NCBI RefSeq assembly: GCF_014655955.1
Contig: NZ_BNBO01000001.1
Coordinates: 332,716 to 396,715 of the forward strand
Length of the DNA stretch: 64,000 nucleotides
Source of the DNA: Kitasatospora indigofera
GTDB lineage: Bacteria; Actinomycetota; Actinomycetes; Streptomycetales; Streptomycetaceae
Direction of reading: 5' to 3'
This document shows, piece after piece, positions 27,060 to 35,871 of the stretch. The stretch's first letter is position 1; the number at the start of each line of letters is the position of its first letter. Below the pieces are notes generated by a model. That model was not told the DNA's origin. It saw only the letters and a program-made list of their open reading frames with translations, and ran no database searches. The position numbers and the translations under genes were made by a program.

Positions 27060-27557
27060 ATGCGAGTCGCCGACTTGATGATCACCCCGCCGATCGCGGT
27101 GCCGCCGCACGCCACCGTCCGACAGGCGGCCCGCCGTATGGACCGGGAGGCGGTCGGCTGTGTGCTCGTCGCCGAGGGCGACACCCTCCACGGCATCCTC
27201 ACCGACCGCGACCTGGTCGTACGGGCGCTGGCCCCGAGTGCCACCCCGGAGTCACCGGTGTCCGAGTTCATGTCCGCCCCCGCCGTCACGGTGGACGTGG
27301 CCGACGACCTGGAAGCCGCCTACCAGGTATTCCGCCGGACCGGGGTGCGGCGACTGCCCGTGCTGGACGGGCACCGGCTGGTCGGGCTCCTCGCCGTCGA
27401 CGACCTCTTCCTCGACGTCCTGCAACGCCTTTCCGACCTGCTCGGGCCGCTGTCGTTCAGCGTGCTGCGGGAAGGCAGCGCCGGCCCCGGTCCCGCAGCA
27501 CACCGCCCGATCCCCTCAGGAGCACGCCATGACACGCCAGTGGAACACCGTCGGTGA
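27060..27557 (+). CDS. CBS-domain pair protein
   Basis: A 165-residue protein of two CBS motifs and little else: MRVADLMITPPIAVPPHATV with LHGILTDRDLVVRALA, and VSEFMSAPAVTVDVADDLEA with VRRLPVLDGHRLVGLLAVDD. This is the short CBS type represented in mycobacteria by the DosR-linked Hrp1 (Rv2626c). The ATG follows GGAGCAGGAGCG. Its C-terminus overlaps the next CBS-BON gene by 29 nt, so both are co-translated. Ligand unknown, probably an adenine nucleotide. Confidence 0.9.
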   Translation: MRVADLMITPPIAVPPHATVRQAARRMDREAVGCVLVAEGDTLHGILTDRDLVVRALAPSATPESPVSEFMSAPAVTVDVADDLEAAYQVFRRTGVRRLPVLDGHRLVGLLAVDDLFLDVLQRLSDLLGPLSFSVLREGSAGPGPAAHRPIPSGARHDTPVEHRR

Positions 27558-28131
27558 GGTGATGACCCACGCCGTCGTCGCGGTGGGCCGCGATGCGACC
27601 TTCCGCGGGATCCTGGACACGCTCCAGCGGTGGAAGGTCAGCGCCGTTCCCGTCCTGGCCGGTGACGGCCGGGTGGTCGGCGTCGTCTCCGAGGCCGACC
27701 TGCTGACCGTCCAGGACCGGGACCCGGACCGTGCCGAGGCGTTCACCGCCGGCGAGATGATGTCGGAGCCCGCCGTCACCGTGCATGCGGCGAGCCCGAC
27801 CGCGGAAGCGGGTCGGGCGATGGCGCGCGGCCACCTCAAACGGCTTCCCGTGGTGGACGACGAGGGCTATCTGGTCGGGATCGTGAGCCGTGGTGACCTC
27901 CTCAAGATCCACCTCCGGGACGACGAGGACCTGGCCGGTCAGGTGAGGTTCGAGCTGCTCGCGGCCCTTTCCACGGAGCGGGCGGCGGCGGTCGACGTCC
28001 GGGCCGAGGAGGGCAGGATCGTCCTGACCGGCACCCTGCCGGAGGCCTCGGCCCTCCCGGTCCTGGAGCGGCTGGTCCGGGCGGTCCCCGGAGTCGTCGA
28101 CGTCGACGTGCGCGCCCTCGCCCCGGCCTGA
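27529..28131 (+). CDS. CBS-pair protein with C-terminal BON domain
   Basis: A 200-residue protein: CBS1 (VGEVMTHAVVAVGRDATFRG; VGVVSEADLL), CBS2 (GEMMSEPAVTVHAASPTAEA; LKRLPVVDDEGYLVGIVSRG) and BON (VDVRAEEGRIVLTGTLPEAS). It is more divergent from the other three CBS-BON paralogues. The ATG at 27529 has AGGAG 6 nt upstream and lies inside the end of the preceding CBS gene. A GC-rich hairpin terminator follows. Confidence 0.9.
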   Translation: MTRQWNTVGEVMTHAVVAVGRDATFRGILDTLQRWKVSAVPVLAGDGRVVGVVSEADLLTVQDRDPDRAEAFTAGEMMSEPAVTVHAASPTAEAGRAMARGHLKRLPVVDDEGYLVGIVSRGDLLKIHLRDDEDLAGQVRFELLAALSTERAAAVDVRAEEGRIVLTGTLPEASALPVLERLVRAVPGVVDVDVRALAPA

Positions 28132-28138
28132 CGTCCCG

Positions 28139-28168
28139 GGGCGGCCGCCGTCCTCACCGCGGCCGCCC
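28139..28168 (+). terminator. GC-rich hairpin terminator
   Basis: GGGCGGCCGC (28139-28148) and GCGGCCGCCC (28159-28168) are perfectly complementary with a 10-nt loop, 8 nt after the CBS-BON stop. No T-tract follows, as is usual in streptomycetes. Confidence 0.6.
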
Positions 28169-28274
28169 GGGCCGCCGGGGCACCCCGGGGCCCGGGCGTC
28201 CCGCGTCCTGCGGCCGGGCCGGGGCACGGGGACAATCGAGGCAGGTGTCCGCCGCGCGGTTCAGGAGACGATCG

Positions 28275-28973
28275 ATGGACGTGACCGAGGCCGGTGAGGC
28301 CGGGCAGCCCCTGCGGGTGTTCCTGCTGGACGATCACGAGGTGGTGCGGCGTGGGGTCCGGGACCTGCTGGAGGCCGAGCCCGACATCGAGGTCGTCGGC
28401 GAGGGCGCAACCTGTGCGCAGGCACTGGCCCGGGTGCCCGCCCTGCGACCGCGGGTCGCGGTGCTGGACGTACGGCTGCCGGACGGCGACGGGGTGACCG
28501 TCTGCCGGGAGCTGCGGGACCGGCTGCCCGGGCTGGTGTGCCTGATGCTGACGTCCTTCGACGACGACGAGGCCCTGCTGGACGCGATCATGGCGGGCGC
28601 CGCCGGATACGTGCTCAAGCAGGTCAAGGGCGCCGACCTGGTCAGCGCGGTGCGCACCGTGGCGTCCGGGCAGTCGATGCTCGACCCGGCCACCACCAGC
28701 AGGCTGATGGAGAGCCTGCGCCACCACGACGAGTCCGAGGCGGAGGCCGCCCTGTCCCAGCTGACCCCGCGTGAGCGGGAGATCCTGGTGCTGGTGGGGG
28801 AGGGGAAGACCAATCGGGAGATCGGGCAGGAGCTCTACCTCGCCGAGAAGACCGTGAAGAACCACGTGTCGCGGCTGCTCGCCAAGCTCGGTGTCGAACG
28901 CCGGCTCCAGGCTGCAGTGATCGCCGCCCACGCCGACGACGACCAGCACCCGACCCGGCCGCACCGACCCTGA
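28275..28973 (+). CDS. DosR/DevR-like NarL-family response regulator
   Basis: A 232-residue response regulator. The receiver has acidic residues D19-D20, phospho-acceptor D65 (VAVLDVRLPDGDG) and the K of GYVLKQVKG; the LuxR-type DNA-binding domain has LTPREREILVLVGEGKTNRE and AEKTVKNHVSRLLAKLG. Wording of FLLDDHEVVRRG, AVLDVRLPDG and EKTVKNHVSRLLAKLG is very close to mycobacterial DosR and streptomycete OsdR. The ATG at 28275 has AGGAG 8 nt upstream; the upstream GTG lacks this. It is the best candidate regulator of the island. Its likely kinase is encoded at 31792, 2.8 kb downstream, rather than adjacent. Confidence 0.92.
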   Translation: MDVTEAGEAGQPLRVFLLDDHEVVRRGVRDLLEAEPDIEVVGEGATCAQALARVPALRPRVAVLDVRLPDGDGVTVCRELRDRLPGLVCLMLTSFDDDEALLDAIMAGAAGYVLKQVKGADLVSAVRTVASGQSMLDPATTSRLMESLRHHDESEAEAALSQLTPREREILVLVGEGKTNREIGQELYLAEKTVKNHVSRLLAKLGVERRLQAAVIAAHADDDQHPTRPHRP

Positions 28974-29002
28974 CCGGCCCGCCGGATTGAGCCGGTCGGC
29001 CC
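28967..29002. promoter_or_regulatory. Paired 6-2-6 palindromes upstream of the SHOCT/nitroreductase genes
   Basis: ACCCTG-AC-CGGCCC (28967-28980) and GAGCCG-GT-CGGCCC (28989-29002), centres 22 bp apart, begin at the stop of the response regulator gene and lie 70-110 nt before the SHOCT gene at 29074. Confidence 0.5.
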
Positions 29003-29073
29003 AAGCCAGGAGCCGCTACCGGGCGCACCGTGGGGAGTGAGGCGACAGCCTCCCCTCACACCGGGAGCCTGCG

Positions 29074-29355
29074 ATGAGGTACTGGAACGACCACGACATG
29101 GGTGGTTGGGGCTACGGCTTCATGGCCATCGGAATCCTGTTGGTCCTGGGGCTGCTGGTCGTCGTCACCGTCGTCCTGATCCGCCACCTCGGCCAGGTGC
29201 CCCCGCAGCGCCCACCCGGCGGGCAGACCACCGGGCCGCCGTCGCCGGAACAACTGCTCGCGGAGCGGTTCGCCCGGGGCGAGATCGACGCCGACGAGTA
29301 CCGCCACCGCCTCGACACCCTGAGATCCGGTCCCACCGGGCCGGTTTCCGGCTGA
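29074..29355 (+). CDS. Small SHOCT-domain membrane protein
   Basis: A 93-residue protein with one N-terminal transmembrane helix (FMAIGILLVLGLLVVVTVVLI), a proline-rich linker and a C-terminal SHOCT motif (LLAERFARGEIDADEYRHRLDTL). SHOCT is a short oligomerisation module found in many small membrane proteins. It precedes the Acg-like nitroreductase by 28 nt and shares its putative operator. The start gives MRYWNDHDMGGWGYG and follows a GGGAG segment. Function unknown. Confidence 0.85.
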   Translation: MRYWNDHDMGGWGYGFMAIGILLVLGLLVVVTVVLIRHLGQVPPQRPPGGQTTGPPSPEQLLAERFARGEIDADEYRHRLDTLRSGPTGPVSG

Positions 29356-29383
29356 CCGCGCCGACCGACGCAGGGAGGATGCC

Positions 29384-30385
29384 ATGGACATCTTGGCTCT
29401 CGACGATGCGGCCCTGGAGAAACTGCTCGCCGCCGCGGTCGCCGCGCCGTCCATCCACAACAGCCAGCCCTGGCACTTCCGGATGGACCCGGGCACGTCG
29501 ACCGTTCAGGTGCGGGCCCTTCGGGAACGCGCGCTGCCGGTCACCGATCCGGACGAGCGAGCGCTGCACATCTCCGTGGGAGCGGCGGTTCTGAACCTCC
29601 GCGTCGCCGCCCGCCGGATGGGCTGGGCGCCCCTCGTACGGCTGCTGCCCGACTCCACCGAACCCGACCTGCTGGCCGCGGTCGAGCTGGACGAGCAGTC
29701 CCGCGTCCAGCTCGCGAGCACCGCCGACCTCTACGCCGCGATCTGGCGCCGGCACACCGTCCGGACCCCGTTCACCGGGCAGCCGGTGACCGCAGCGGTG
29801 CTGGACCGGCTCTCCGAGACCGCGCTGGCGGAGGAGGCACTGCTGCGCTTCCCGGTCGGTGCGGAGCGAAGCCGCCTGCTGCAGCTCACCGCGGAGGCCG
29901 AGTGGCGCAACACCACGGACCCCGTGCGCAGCTCGGAGAGCCGCAGCTGGGTCCAGGGTCCGGATGCTCGCGCCTACGGCATTCCCCCCACCGCACTGGG
30001 TCCGCAGGACAGTGCCGGTCGGATGCCCATGCGGGACTTCTCGGCCGTCCACCCCGTGGAGTCCCTGCCGTCGGCGCCGTTCGAGTCGGAGCCGTGCCTC
30101 GCGGTCCTCTCCACCTGGGACGACGCACCCGTGGACTGGCTGCACGCCGGCCTCGCGCTGGAGCACGTGCTGCTGGTCGCGACCACGCACGAGGTCCGGG
30201 CATCGCTCCTGCACCAAGCGATGGAATGGCCTGAACTGCGTCGCGCCGCCCGCGCCTCCCGGTACGGCCCGGGCTACGCGCAGGTGCTCATCCGCCTCGG
30301 CCACGGGCCGGAAGGCTCGCCGACTCCCCGGCTCGCCGTTTCCGACGTCCTCGACCCCGAGGACCGTGGCTTCGGCCGGTCGTGA
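29384..30385 (+). CDS. Acg-family putative NAD(P)H nitroreductase
   Basis: A 333-residue paralogue of the 5554-6570 protein. Shared signatures are AAVAAPSIHNSQPWHF, RALHISVGAAVLNLRVAARR, the SWVQGPDARAYGIPPTALGP segment and the C-terminal ASLLHQAMEWPELR and QVLIRLGHGP. The ATG follows GGGAGGAT by about 4 nt. Mycobacterial relatives Acg, Rv3127 and Rv3131 are DosR-induced flavoproteins of unsettled substrate. It lies between the response regulator and its presumed kinase, which supports membership of the regulon. Confidence 0.88.
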   Translation: MDILALDDAALEKLLAAAVAAPSIHNSQPWHFRMDPGTSTVQVRALRERALPVTDPDERALHISVGAAVLNLRVAARRMGWAPLVRLLPDSTEPDLLAAVELDEQSRVQLASTADLYAAIWRRHTVRTPFTGQPVTAAVLDRLSETALAEEALLRFPVGAERSRLLQLTAEAEWRNTTDPVRSSESRSWVQGPDARAYGIPPTALGPQDSAGRMPMRDFSAVHPVESLPSAPFESEPCLAVLSTWDDAPVDWLHAGLALEHVLLVATTHEVRASLLHQAMEWPELRRAARASRYGPGYAQVLIRLGHGPEGSPTPRLAVSDVLDPEDRGFGRS

Positions 30386-30527
30386 ACGCCACGGCCGGCC
30401 TTCCTCGTCGCAGGGAACCCGGCCCGGGGTTCGGCGGCTGCCGCCGTAGCCGGCCGCCGGAGGCGCGGGACGACGCAGGTCCGCCGTGGCAACCATCACC
30501 GCAGTGGTTCCGAAGGAGACGATCCCC

Positions 30528-31196
30528 ATGGCTTTCGCGGCAACCGGGCAACCGGTACGCGTCGACGCACGGCTGGACCTGCCGCTGTCACGCTGGTTGT
30601 GGCTGGTGAAGTGGGTGCTGGCGATCCCGCACTGGATCGCCCTGTTCTTCCTGTGGATCGCGTTCGCCATCCTCAGCGTGTTCGCCTTCTTCGCGATCCT
30701 CTTCACCGGCCGCTACCCGCGCCCGGTCTTCGACTTCAATCTCGGCGTGCTGAGATGGTCCTGGCGGGTTTCGTACTACGCCTACGGAGCGCTGGGCACC
30801 GACCGGTACCCGCCGTTCACCCTTGCGGAGGAGCCCGACTACCCCGCGCACCTGGACATCGCCTACCCCGAGCAGCTCTCGCGGGGCCTCGTACTGGTCA
30901 AGTGGTGGCTGCTGGCGATCCCGCAGTACGTCCTCGTGGCGATTTTTGTGGGCGGGGGCCGGGAGGACTGGGCCGGCGGGGGCCTGGTGGCCCTGCTGGT
31001 GCTGTTCGCCGGGGTCGCCCTGGCCGTGACCGGCCGCTACCCGCTCGGGATCTTCGATCTCGTCGTCGGTCTCGACCGCTGGGTGCTGAGGGTCGCCGCC
31101 TACGCCGCACTGATGACCGACGCCTACCCGCCCTTCCGCCTCGACCAGGGCGGACCCGAACCCGGCACCTTGACCGGCACGGCAGGGCCACGGTGA
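30528..31196 (+). CDS. DUF4389 membrane protein
   Basis: A 222-residue membrane protein with two similar halves, each having a WxxxxKWxxxIPHxI-type start ([36 protein letters not shown]), a hydrophobic helix, a [12 protein letters not shown] or [12 protein letters not shown] turn and a YxxLxTDxYPPF end. This internal duplication is the DUF4389 pattern. The ATG at 30528 has AAGGAG 12 nt upstream; the alternative GTG at 30486 has none. No function is established. A broken P-type ATPase gene follows. Confidence 0.83.
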   Translation: MAFAATGQPVRVDARLDLPLSRWLWLVKWVLAIPHWIALFFLWIAFAILSVFAFFAILFTGRYPRPVFDFNLGVLRWSWRVSYYAYGALGTDRYPPFTLAEEPDYPAHLDIAYPEQLSRGLVLVKWWLLAIPQYVLVAIFVGGGREDWAGGGLVALLVLFAGVALAVTGRYPLGIFDLVVGLDRWVLRVAAYAALMTDAYPPFRLDQGGPEPGTLTGTAGPR

Positions 31197-31230
31197 CGGC
31201 CGGTCACCGCAGGGGGGACCGGAGGCCGAG

Positions 31231-31653
31231 GTGACACACCGCGGTCGGGGTGGTCCAGGAGGTCCGGGCCGACCGCGCGGTCGCGGCTCTGTCCGCCCTG
31301 ACCGCCCCCACGGCACGCGTCCTGCGAGACGGAACGGAACGCGCGATACCCTCCGCCGCCGTCGTGCCGGGCGACGTGCTCCTGCTCGGTGAGGGCGACA
31401 TCGTTCCCGCCGACGGGGTGCACGACGCGACCGGCTGTTCACCCGTGAGAGCCTCTTCCTGCCCGCCGCCGTCCTGGTCTCGGCGGGACTCGCCTGCGCG
31501 GCGCTCTACCTTCCCTTCCTCCGATCGGTCCTGGAGACCGATCCGCTGGCGTGGCCCGACCTTGTGGCGGCCGCCTTCGCGGCGTTCACCGGGTTCGTGG
31601 CGGCTCGTACGCGCACGCGATCCGGCCGTCGGGCGGAGCGCGCCGCCGGCTGA
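31231..31653 (+). pseudogene. Second P-type cation ATPase remnant, ends and actuator piece only
   Basis: A GGAGG and GTG at 31231 look like an original start (VTHRG). After about 20 nt the frame changes into the helix-2/actuator segment QEVRADRAVAALSALTAPTA with VVPGDVLLLGEGDIVPADG. At about 31425 it jumps to the last membrane hairpin of a cation ATPase, LFTRESLFLPAAVLVSAGLA with LPFLRSVLETDPLAWPDLV, ending at the TGA at 31651-31653. The phosphorylation and nucleotide domains are absent. It is a separate relic from that at 13766, since the retained segments differ. Confidence 0.78.
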
Positions 31654-31736
31654 GGGTTTCCTGCCCGCTCACGAATACCCACGGCGTCACCACCCGCCGC
31701 CACCAGGCCGGAGGGGCAGCGCAGCCCTACCCGTCC

Positions 31737-31742
31737 TAGGGT
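31737..31742 (+). promoter_or_regulatory. Possible -10 box of the sensor kinase gene
   Basis: TAGGGT fits the streptomycete TAGRRT -10 pattern. Transcription would begin near 31749, after the GTG at 31741 and before the GTG at 31792, which favours the later start for the kinase. Confidence 0.35.
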
Positions 31743-31791
31743 GGGATCCGGGGGCCCTGGAAGCCGTGAAGCCTGCGAACGGAGTGACGCG

Positions 31792-33537
31792 GTGGGCTCA
31801 TCCTCGCAACCGGGCCCCGCCGCCCCGGCTGAGCCCGGGCTCACCCACCTCCTGCGCACACTGCAGTCGCGTCTGGACACGGCGCAGGGCACGGCGAGCC
31901 GGATCCACGGCCTCCTGGAGGCGGTGCTCGTTGTCGGCTGCGACCTCGACCTCGACCAGGCGCTCCGGCACATCGTGGACGCAGCGGTCACCCTCGTGGA
32001 CGCGGAGTACGGGGCGCTCGGTGTCATCGGGGAGGACCAGAAGCTGTCCCGGTTCATCCCCGTCGGGATCGAGCAGGAGCGGATCGAGCGCATCGGCCCG
32101 CTCCCGAGCGGGCACGGCCTCCTCGGCGAGCTGATCCGCCACCCCGAGCCGCTCCGCCTGGCGGAGATCTCCCAGCACCCGTCCTCGTACGGCTTTCCCG
32201 AGCACCATCCACCGATGCACAGCTTCCTGGGCGTGCCGATCCGGGTCCGCGACAGGGTCTTCGGCAACCTGTACCTGGCCGAGAAGCGCGGTGGCGCGGA
32301 GTTCGACGCCGAGGACGAGACCGTCCTGGAGGCCCTGGCGGTGGCGGCCGGCGTGGCCATCGACAACGCCCGGCTGTACACGCAGGCGAGGCTGAGCGGG
32401 CGCTGGCTGGCAGCGACCGCGGAGGTCACCAACCTCCTGTTGTCGGGCAGCTCCCAGCAGGAGGTCTTCGACCTCCTGATCGCGCGGGCGGCCGACATCG
32501 CCGGCGCGGACCTGACGGTCGTGGCGCTGCCCTCCTCGGACGGCCGGAGCCTGGAGGTGGGCGTCGCCGTCGGACTGGACGCGGAGGTGCACCGGGGGCT
32601 CGTCCTGCCGACGGAGGGGTCCTTCGTCGGTGCCGCCGTCCGGACCGGCGGGCTGGTCGCCACCGCCGACGTGCGCAAGGACCCGCGCATCACCGCCGGG
32701 CCGCCGCGGTGGGCCGGGCTCGGACCGGCCGTGGCGGTGCCGATCGGCACCGCCACGGGAGGGGTACGGGGTGTGCTGATGCTGGCCCGGGCGGAGGGGA
32801 AGCCCGCCTTCGGACCGGAGGAGTCCACCCCGCTGGCAGGATTCGCAGGGCAGGCCGCGGTCGCGATGGAACTGGCCGAGCGCCGCCGGGACTCCGAGCA
32901 GGTCGCGCTCCTCGAAGAGCGCGACCGGATCGCCCGGGACCTGCACGACCTGGCGATCCAGCGCTTGTTCGCGACCGGGATGACCTTGCAGGGCGCCACG
33001 CGCTTCATCGAGCACCCCGAGGCGTCGGAGCGGGTGCTGCGGGCCATCGACGATCTCGACGAGACGGTGCGGACGATCCGCTCCAGCATCTTCGGACTGC
33101 GGGCCAAGGACCGCGGACCGGTCGCGCACGGGCTGCGGGGGAGGGTGGTCGCCGCGGTCGACCGGGCGGCCGCCGGCCTCGGCTTCGCCCCCGCGCTGAG
33201 GATGGACGGCCTGCTGGACCTCCGGGTGCCCCCGCCGGTGGCGGACGCGCTGGTCGCGGTCCTGGAGGAGGCCCTGTCGAACGTCGTCCGCCACGCGCGC
33301 GCCCACCGGGTCGACGTGGACCTGAGCGTGGACGGCGAGCTGAGCCTGACAGTCACCGACGACGGAGTCGGCCTCCCGGAGGGCGGACCTCGAAGTGGTC
33401 TGGCCAACCTCGCGGAGCGGGCCCAGCGCCTCGACGGGAGCTTCCGGGCCGGTGCGGGCCCCGACGGCGGGACCCGGCTGGTGTGGCGGGTACCGCTCCC
33501 CGCGCCGGGACGAGGGACGCCCCGGGCTGGATCGTGA
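31792..33537 (+). CDS. DosS/DevS-like sensor histidine kinase (GAF-GAF-HisKA_3-HATPase)
   Basis: A 581-residue kinase, the same size as mycobacterial DevS. GAF-A (about 50-190) has SYGFPEHHPPMHSFLGVPIR with H138-H139 where DevS carries its haem ligand, and FGNLYLAEK with the Tyr position that guards the haem pocket. GAF-B spans about 210-365. The dimerisation helix has phospho-acceptor H385 in RIARDLHDLAIQRLFATGM, and the ATPase has EEALSNVVRHARAH, TDDGVGL and GLANLAERA. GTG at 31792 is preferred: GGAG lies 7 nt upstream. It should sense O2/NO/CO or redox and phosphorylate the regulator at 28275. Haem binding is inferred. Confidence 0.91.
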   Translation: MGSSSQPGPAAPAEPGLTHLLRTLQSRLDTAQGTASRIHGLLEAVLVVGCDLDLDQALRHIVDAAVTLVDAEYGALGVIGEDQKLSRFIPVGIEQERIERIGPLPSGHGLLGELIRHPEPLRLAEISQHPSSYGFPEHHPPMHSFLGVPIRVRDRVFGNLYLAEKRGGAEFDAEDETVLEALAVAAGVAIDNARLYTQARLSGRWLAATAEVTNLLLSGSSQQEVFDLLIARAADIAGADLTVVALPSSDGRSLEVGVAVGLDAEVHRGLVLPTEGSFVGAAVRTGGLVATADVRKDPRITAGPPRWAGLGPAVAVPIGTATGGVRGVLMLARAEGKPAFGPEESTPLAGFAGQAAVAMELAERRRDSEQVALLEERDRIARDLHDLAIQRLFATGMTLQGATRFIEHPEASERVLRAIDDLDETVRTIRSSIFGLRAKDRGPVAHGLRGRVVAAVDRAAAGLGFAPALRMDGLLDLRVPPPVADALVAVLEEALSNVVRHARAHRVDVDLSVDGELSLTVTDDGVGLPEGGPRSGLANLAERAQRLDGSFRAGAGPDGGTRLVWRVPLPAPGRGTPRAGS

Positions 33538-33570
33538 AGCGGTCCGGCACCGCGGCGTGTGCACCCGGCG

Positions 33571-34602
33571 TCAGTCCGCCACCAGAACGGCGACGCCGGT
33601 GACCCGGTCGGCCGCCAGGTCCGCCAGGGCCCGGTCGGCCCGGTCCATGCCGTACCGCTGGACGTGGACCGCCGGGCGGTGCAGGGCGGCCTCGGCGAGG
33701 TAGGCGCGGCCGTCCTCCCGGGTGTTGGCGGTGACGCTGCGCAACGTCCGCTCCTGGAAGAGGTGCCGTTGGTAGTCGAGCCCGGGAATGTCCGTGAGAT
33801 GGATGCCGGCCACCGCCAGGGTGCCGCCGCGGTCCAGGGCGGACAGTGCCACCGGCACCAGGTCGCCGACCGGCGCGAAGAGGATCGCCGCGTCGAGCGG
33901 CTCCGGCGGCGCGCCGTACGCGTCGCCGGCGGAGGCCGCTCCCAGCTCCAGCGCCAGCCGCCGGGCCCCCTCGGCCCGGGTGAGGACGTGCACGGTGGCG
34001 CCCCGGGCGAGGGCGAGCTGGGCGGTGAGATGGGCGGACGCCCCGAACCCGTAGATGCCCAGCCGGCCGCCGGGCGGCAGTTCGGCCCGCTCCAGCGCCC
34101 GGTAGCCGATGATGCCGGCACACAGGAGCGGAGCCAGCTCCTCGTCCGGCGGCCCCTCGGGCAGCCGGTAGGCGAACCGGGCGTCGGCCACCGTGTACCC
34201 CGCGTAGCCGCCGTGCAGGTCCCAGCCCGTGTACCGGGAGGCCGGGCAGAGGTTCTCCCGGCCGGCCAGGCAGTACCGGCACCGGCCGCAGGTGCCCGCC
34301 AGCCAGGCCACGCCGACCCGGTCGCCGGGCGAGAAGCCCTGGACCCCGGGGCCGCGGCGTACGACCCGGCCCACGACCTGATGGCCCGGCGTGCACCCGG
34401 GCCTGCGCGGTGCGAGGTCACCCTCGGCGAGGTGGAGGTCGGTACGGCAGACACCGCAGGCGGCCACCTCGATCTGCAGCTCCCCCGGACCGGGTTCCGG
34501 GACGGTTCGCTCCACACGTCCGAGGGGTGCCGACGCGATCGGGCCCGGGTGCTCGACCACCCACGCCATGGTGCGGACCGGGCCGTCGCCGGATGTCGGC
34601 AT
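33571..34602 (-). CDS. Zinc-dependent alcohol dehydrogenase
   Basis: A 343-residue medium-chain dehydrogenase of the AdhP/AdhA type: catalytic zinc site in [17 protein letters not shown] and [13 protein letters not shown], structural zinc cysteines in [19 protein letters not shown], nucleotide motif [10 protein letters not shown]. Expected reaction is NAD(P)-linked alcohol/aldehyde interconversion; it could work with AdhE in disposing of reductant. The ATG at 34602 follows GGAAGGGAG. It is convergent with the kinase gene (34 nt apart) and divergent from the tandem USP gene, with an operator-like pair between them. S. coelicolor has a similar dehydrogenase in its OsdR region, as I recall. Confidence 0.9.
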   Translation of the reverse strand: MPTSGDGPVRTMAWVVEHPGPIASAPLGRVERTVPEPGPGELQIEVAACGVCRTDLHLAEGDLAPRRPGCTPGHQVVGRVVRRGPGVQGFSPGDRVGVAWLAGTCGRCRYCLAGRENLCPASRYTGWDLHGGYAGYTVADARFAYRLPEGPPDEELAPLLCAGIIGYRALERAELPPGGRLGIYGFGASAHLTAQLALARGATVHVLTRAEGARRLALELGAASAGDAYGAPPEPLDAAILFAPVGDLVPVALSALDRGGTLAVAGIHLTDIPGLDYQRHLFQERTLRSVTANTREDGRAYLAEAALHRPAVHVQRYGMDRADRALADLAADRVTGVAVLVAD

Positions 34603-34720
34603 CGCCGGCTCCCTTCCCTCGTAGCTGTCGGCGCCTGTTCCCGGGCCGCCGGGCACGGACGCCCGGGAACGAGACTCGTCGTCCACTTCATCGTCCACCG
34701 ACACCGCCCCGTGCGGATGA

Positions 34721-34755
34721 GGGCCGAACGGCCCCGGATGAGGTCTGAAGGTCCG
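34721..34755. promoter_or_regulatory. Paired 6-2-6 palindromes in a 308-nt divergent gap
   Basis: GGGCCG-AA-CGGCCC (34721-34734, the clearest copy in the window) and a degenerate GGTCTG-AA-GGTCCG (34742-34755), centres 21 bp apart, lie between the alcohol dehydrogenase (start 34602) and tandem USP (start 34911) genes. Confidence 0.6.
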
Positions 34756-34910
34756 GGTGCCGGGTGGGGCGGTGTGCAGGAAGGTGGAATCACCCGGCCC
34801 GTGTCCGGCGGCTCGGGCGACCGCGACACCTCGCACGCCTGCCTGCCCGGGCCGGTCCGTGCGGACCCGGGCGGTCCGCCGCGAGTCCGTCCCGAGCGAG
34901 GGAGCATGTC

Positions 34911-35765
34911 ATGGCACAGCCAGTGATCGTCGGGGTCGACGAACCCGCGAGCGCGGGTGAGGCGGTCGACTGGGCCGTGGACGAGGCCTGGTCCCGCGGC
35001 ACGCGTCTGCACCTCGTCCACGCGTGGCTCTGGGAGCCGGACCAGGCACCGGAGTCGCTGGACGCGCAGGCGGCCAGGCGGTCGGGTGAGGAGTCGCTGC
35101 GGGTGCTCGCGGAGCGGGCCGCCGCGCGGCACCGCGAGGTCGAGGTCACCAGCGGAGTCGTGGATGCGAGCGCACGCGAGGCACTCGTCGCCCTCAGCGC
35201 GGCAGCCGGGCTGCTCGTCGTGGGATCGCGGGGGTCCGGCGGATTCCCTGGGCTGGTGGTGGGGTCCACCAGCCTGCACGTCACCGCCCATGCCTCCTGC
35301 CCGGTCGTCGTGGTGCGCGCGGCCGGCCCCGGGGCCAGGGACGGCGTCGCGGTCGGCGTGCAGGGGCGCGACCCGTCCGAAGAGCTGCTCGATTTCGCTT
35401 TCGACAGTGCCCGCAGGCGGGGGCTGCCCTTGCGCGCCGTCCACGCCTGGAGCCTCCCGCTCGTCCTCGGCCCGGGCCACGCCCTGCCGCCCGTGTACGA
35501 GTCCGGCCACGTGGAGGCCGAGGAGCAGCGGCTGCTTGCCGAGATCATGGCCGGATGGCAGGCGAGGTATCCCGAAGTGCCGGTCGAGGAGGACGCCGTG
35601 CGATCCGGCCCGGCGAAGCACCTGGTGGCCCTGTCGAGGACGCACCAGCTCGTCGTCGTGGGCCGGCACGGGAAGCCCGGGGGCCCGCTCGGCCGGCTCG
35701 GGTCGGTCAGCCAGGCCGTCGTCCACCACGCCCACTGCCCGGTCGCCGTCGTTCCCGCCGTCTGA
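34911..35765 (+). CDS. Tandem-domain universal stress protein
   Basis: A 284-residue double UspA protein. Domain 1 (VIVGVDEPASAGEAVDWAVD) has a good ATP loop, VGSRGSGGFPGLVVGSTS. Domain 2 (VAVGVQGRDPSEELLDFAFD) has VGRHGKPGGPLGRLGSVSQ, slightly altered. It therefore has the reverse pattern of the tandem USP at 14762, where domain 2 is the better site. The ATG at 34911 follows GAGGGAG by 7 nt. An operator-like pair lies about 155-190 nt upstream. Confidence 0.91.
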   Translation: MAQPVIVGVDEPASAGEAVDWAVDEAWSRGTRLHLVHAWLWEPDQAPESLDAQAARRSGEESLRVLAERAAARHREVEVTSGVVDASAREALVALSAAAGLLVVGSRGSGGFPGLVVGSTSLHVTAHASCPVVVVRAAGPGARDGVAVGVQGRDPSEELLDFAFDSARRRGLPLRAVHAWSLPLVLGPGHALPPVYESGHVEAEEQRLLAEIMAGWQARYPEVPVEEDAVRSGPAKHLVALSRTHQLVVVGRHGKPGGPLGRLGSVSQAVVHHAHCPVAVVPAV

Positions 35766-35836
35766 CCCCTGCTCCCGCCATGGGCGTCGGTCGGGACTTC
35801 CCGTCAGCGGATCGGTGGGGTGGGGACCGGCGAATA

Positions 35837-35871
35837 GGGCCGTTCGGCGCACCCTGCGGCCCGGGCGGCCC
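35837..35871. promoter_or_regulatory. Paired 6-2-6 palindromes in a 366-nt gap
   Basis: GGGCCG-TT-CGGCGC (35837-35850) and GGCCCG-GG-CGGCCC (35858-35871) have centres 21 bp apart. The gap 35766-36131 precedes the PNPOx-like gene. Apart from this pair I see no convincing gene in it. Confidence 0.52.

Noticed and set aside
31506..35852. Very long minus-strand open frame (about 1450 codons) across the kinase and ADH region
   Set aside because: It is antisense to well-supported genes; its composition is Arg/Ser/Pro-rich without any domain, as expected from GC-rich DNA read in the wrong frame.
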